Source of the DNA: JACCUZ01 sp038246575
GTDB taxonomy: Bacteria; Actinomycetota; Actinomycetes; JACCUZ01
Length of the DNA: 12,770 nucleotides
NCBI GenBank assembly: GCA_038246575.1
Contig: JBBRVU010000119.1
Location: 1-12,770 of the forward strand
Reading direction: 5' to 3'
The position numbers were made by a program, and so were the translations under genes. Below are positions 11,260 through 12,770 of the stretch, piece after piece. The notes beneath the pieces are model-generated. The model had not been told where the DNA came from, searched no databases, and saw only the letters and a program-made list of their open reading frames with translations. Each line of letters starts with the position of its first letter. Positions within the stretch are counted from its first letter, which is position 1.

Positions 11260-12759
11260 ATGTCTTCTCACGCCCCACGTCGTCCCCGCGCCGCAAACCC
11301 GCGCGGTGGATCCTCGTCTTCCTCCCGCAGTGGCGGATCGTCCGCACAGCGCTCGCGTGGCCGTTCGTCGGGCTCGTCGTCCGGCTCGTCCGGTGGTGCC
11401 GCGACCCGCGCGGCCGACCGCGAGCTGGAGGCCTGGTTCGAGCAGGCCGCAGCCGCCAGCCCGGCGCCTACCGAGACATCCTTCGCCAAGCTCGGGCTCC
11501 AGCAGGAGCTGGTCACGGCGCTGGAGCGTCGCGACATCCGCACGGCGTTCCCTATCCAGGCCGCCACCCTCGGTGATGCGCTGACCGGGCGTGACGTTCT
11601 CGGTCGTGCGCAGACCGGCTCGGGCAAGACGCTGGCCTTCGGCCTGCCGATGCTCACCCGGCTGTCCGGTCGACGGTCAGCCGCGCGCCACCCGCGCGGT
11701 CTGGTCCTCGTGCCCACCCGCGAGCTCGCGGTCCAGGTTCGCGACGCCCTCGAGCCGTTGGGTCACGCCATCGGCGTCAAGACCGTTGCCGTCTACGGCG
11801 GCGCGCCGCTGGGCCGCCAGGTCGCCACGCTCGAGCGCGGGGTCGACCTCGTGGTCGCCACTCCAGGCCGGCTGCTCGACCTGATCAACCGCAACGCCTG
11901 CTCGCTCGCGTCGATCGAGGTGTGCGTCCTCGACGAGGCCGACCACATGGCCGACATGGGCTTCCTCCCCGATGTCACCACGCTGCTCGAGATGACACCG
12001 GGTGACTCGCAGCGCCTGCTGTTCTCCGCGACGTTGGACGGCGCGGTCGGCAAGCTGGTGCGCAAGTACCTCACCGACCCGATCGCCCGGGCGGTCGATC
12101 CGGCCGAGTCCCACGTCACGACGATGGAGCACCGCGCCCTGGTCGTCCGGCACGAGCACAAGGTCGACGTGCTTGCCGAGATCGCCGCTCGCCCGGCGCG
12201 CACCCTGCTGTTCGTGCGCACCAAGCACGGCGCCGACCGACTGGTGAAGCAGCTCGGCCGCCTCGGCGTCGAGGCCCAGGCGATCCACGGGAACCGCACC
12301 CAGGGTCAGCGCCAGCGGGCGCTGGACAACTTCGCCGGTGGCCGCTCGCGCGTGCTGGTGGCGACCGATGTCGCCGCTCGCGGGATCCACATCTCCGACG
12401 TCGACCTGGTCGTGCACGCCGACCCGCCCAACGACCACAAGGACTACCTGCACCGGTCCGGGCGCACGGCGCGCGCCGGCGCCTCCGGGGTCGTGCTGTC
12501 GATGCTCGCGCCCGAGCAGGTCAAGACCTCGCGGCAGCTGTTCTCGCGGGCGGGAGTCGAGGTCGACATGGTCTCGGCCAGCCCCGGTGACGAGCCGGTG
12601 CGTGCGCTGGCCGAGTCCGGCGAGCCCGTGGTCGTCGTCCCCGAGCCCGCTGGCTCGCGCCCGTCCTTCGACCGGCCGCGCCGGTCGTCCGGTGGCGGGG
12701 CACCGCACCGGAGCCGTCGCGCCCCCCGGGCCCGGCAGCAGGGCCGCCGCGCCAGCTGA
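11260..12759 (+). CDS. DEAD-box ATP-dependent RNA helicase (RhlE-like)
   Basis: A 499-residue cytoplasmic RNA helicase that unwinds short RNA duplexes using ATP. All core motifs are present: Q motif (Phe75 to Gln100, ending TAFPIQ), I AQTGSGKT (117-124), Ia PTRELA (152-157), Ib TPGR (201-204), II DEAD (225-228), III SAT (256-258), IV around LLFVRT (316-321), V ATDVAARGIHI (368-378), VI HRSGRTARAG (398-407). Residues 1-50 are a Ser/Arg/Gly-rich disordered tail; the last 35 residues are basic. Both tails would aid RNA binding. The ATG at 11260 has GGAG ten bases upstream; extension to 11092 would read through the leader and lacks homology. RhlE/DeaD-type proteins act in ribosome assembly and mRNA decay, especially in cold. 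It is complete, with 11 bp of the window left after its stop. Confidence 0.96.
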   Translation: MSSHAPRRPRAANPRGGSSSSSRSGGSSAQRSRGRSSGSSSGSSGGAATRAADRELEAWFEQAAAASPAPTETSFAKLGLQQELVTALERRDIRTAFPIQAATLGDALTGRDVLGRAQTGSGKTLAFGLPMLTRLSGRRSAARHPRGLVLVPTRELAVQVRDALEPLGHAIGVKTVAVYGGAPLGRQVATLERGVDLVVATPGRLLDLINRNACSLASIEVCVLDEADHMADMGFLPDVTTLLEMTPGDSQRLLFSATLDGAVGKLVRKYLTDPIARAVDPAESHVTTMEHRALVVRHEHKVDVLAEIAARPARTLLFVRTKHGADRLVKQLGRLGVEAQAIHGNRTQGQRQRALDNFAGGRSRVLVATDVAARGIHISDVDLVVHADPPNDHKDYLHRSGRTARAGASGVVLSMLAPEQVKTSRQLFSRAGVEVDMVSASPGDEPVRALAESGEPVVVVPEPAGSRPSFDRPRRSSGGGAPHRSRRAPRARQQGRRAS

Positions 12760-12770
12760 GCACGTCCGGC

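Noticed and set aside
1..12770. CRISPR arrays, tRNA/rRNA genes, insertion sequences, prophage or attachment sites
   Set aside because: No regularly spaced repeats, tRNA-like cloverleaf ends, transposase or integrase sequence, or terminal inverted repeats with target duplications were seen.

Overview
The window is high-GC throughout, with strong third-position G/C bias, GTG starts, dense gene packing and Rho-independent hairpins that lack T-tracts. Together with gene families such as FadE5-type acyl-CoA dehydrogenase, DUF6458 membrane proteins, a GerMN lipoprotein beside a two-component system and a COG4119-type Nudix protein, this points to an actinobacterial chromosome. I cannot name the genus. 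I see no tRNA, rRNA, CRISPR array, transposase or phage gene.

Layout. Positions 2-1012 (+): the 3' end of an NHL/thioredoxin-like protein gene, then a PNPOx-like flavin-binding protein. Positions 1009-1761 (-): two small two-helix membrane proteins that look like paralogues (DUF6458 type). Positions 1976-3817 (-): a complete FadE5-like acyl-CoA dehydrogenase whose upstream region carries two tandem TTACTGACG-type palindromes. Positions 4021-5037 (-): a secreted protein with RTX-type calcium-binding repeats, closed by an unusually elaborate hairpin. Positions 5164-7954 (-): a translationally coupled operon of OmpR-type response regulator, sensor histidine kinase and short GerMN lipoprotein, resembling mtrA-mtrB-lpqB in organisation. 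Position 8131 (+): a small acidic protein of unknown function. Positions 8479-9320 (-): a STAS-domain protein overlapping a protein that may be a degenerate SpoIIE-like phosphatase. Positions 9463-9849 (-): thioredoxin, divergent from a Nudix hydrolase (9927, +) that overlaps a pentapeptide-repeat protein (to 11013). Positions 11260-12759 (+): a DEAD-box RNA helicase with a long, structured upstream region.

How the parts work together. The clearest functional unit is the RR-HK-GerMN operon, with 4-bp GTGA and ATGA overlaps. It probably senses an envelope condition, and the lipoprotein may modulate the kinase. The STAS/phosphatase-like pair has the layout of a partner-switching module, but both members have lost canonical residues. 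Thioredoxin and Nudix are divergent housekeeping or stress functions. FadE5 is probably controlled by a regulator encoded outside the window.

The signals that gene calls do not explain are mostly regulatory: the tandem operator upstream of fadE5, the multi-stem hairpin after the RTX gene, the inverted repeats upstream of the DUF6458-like genes and the RTX gene, the repeat hairpin between converging genes at 8427-8470, and the folded leader upstream of the DEAD-box gene. No clear defence system or wholly novel multigene system is visible. The degenerate STAS/phosphatase pair and the helicase leader are the best candidates for something undescribed.
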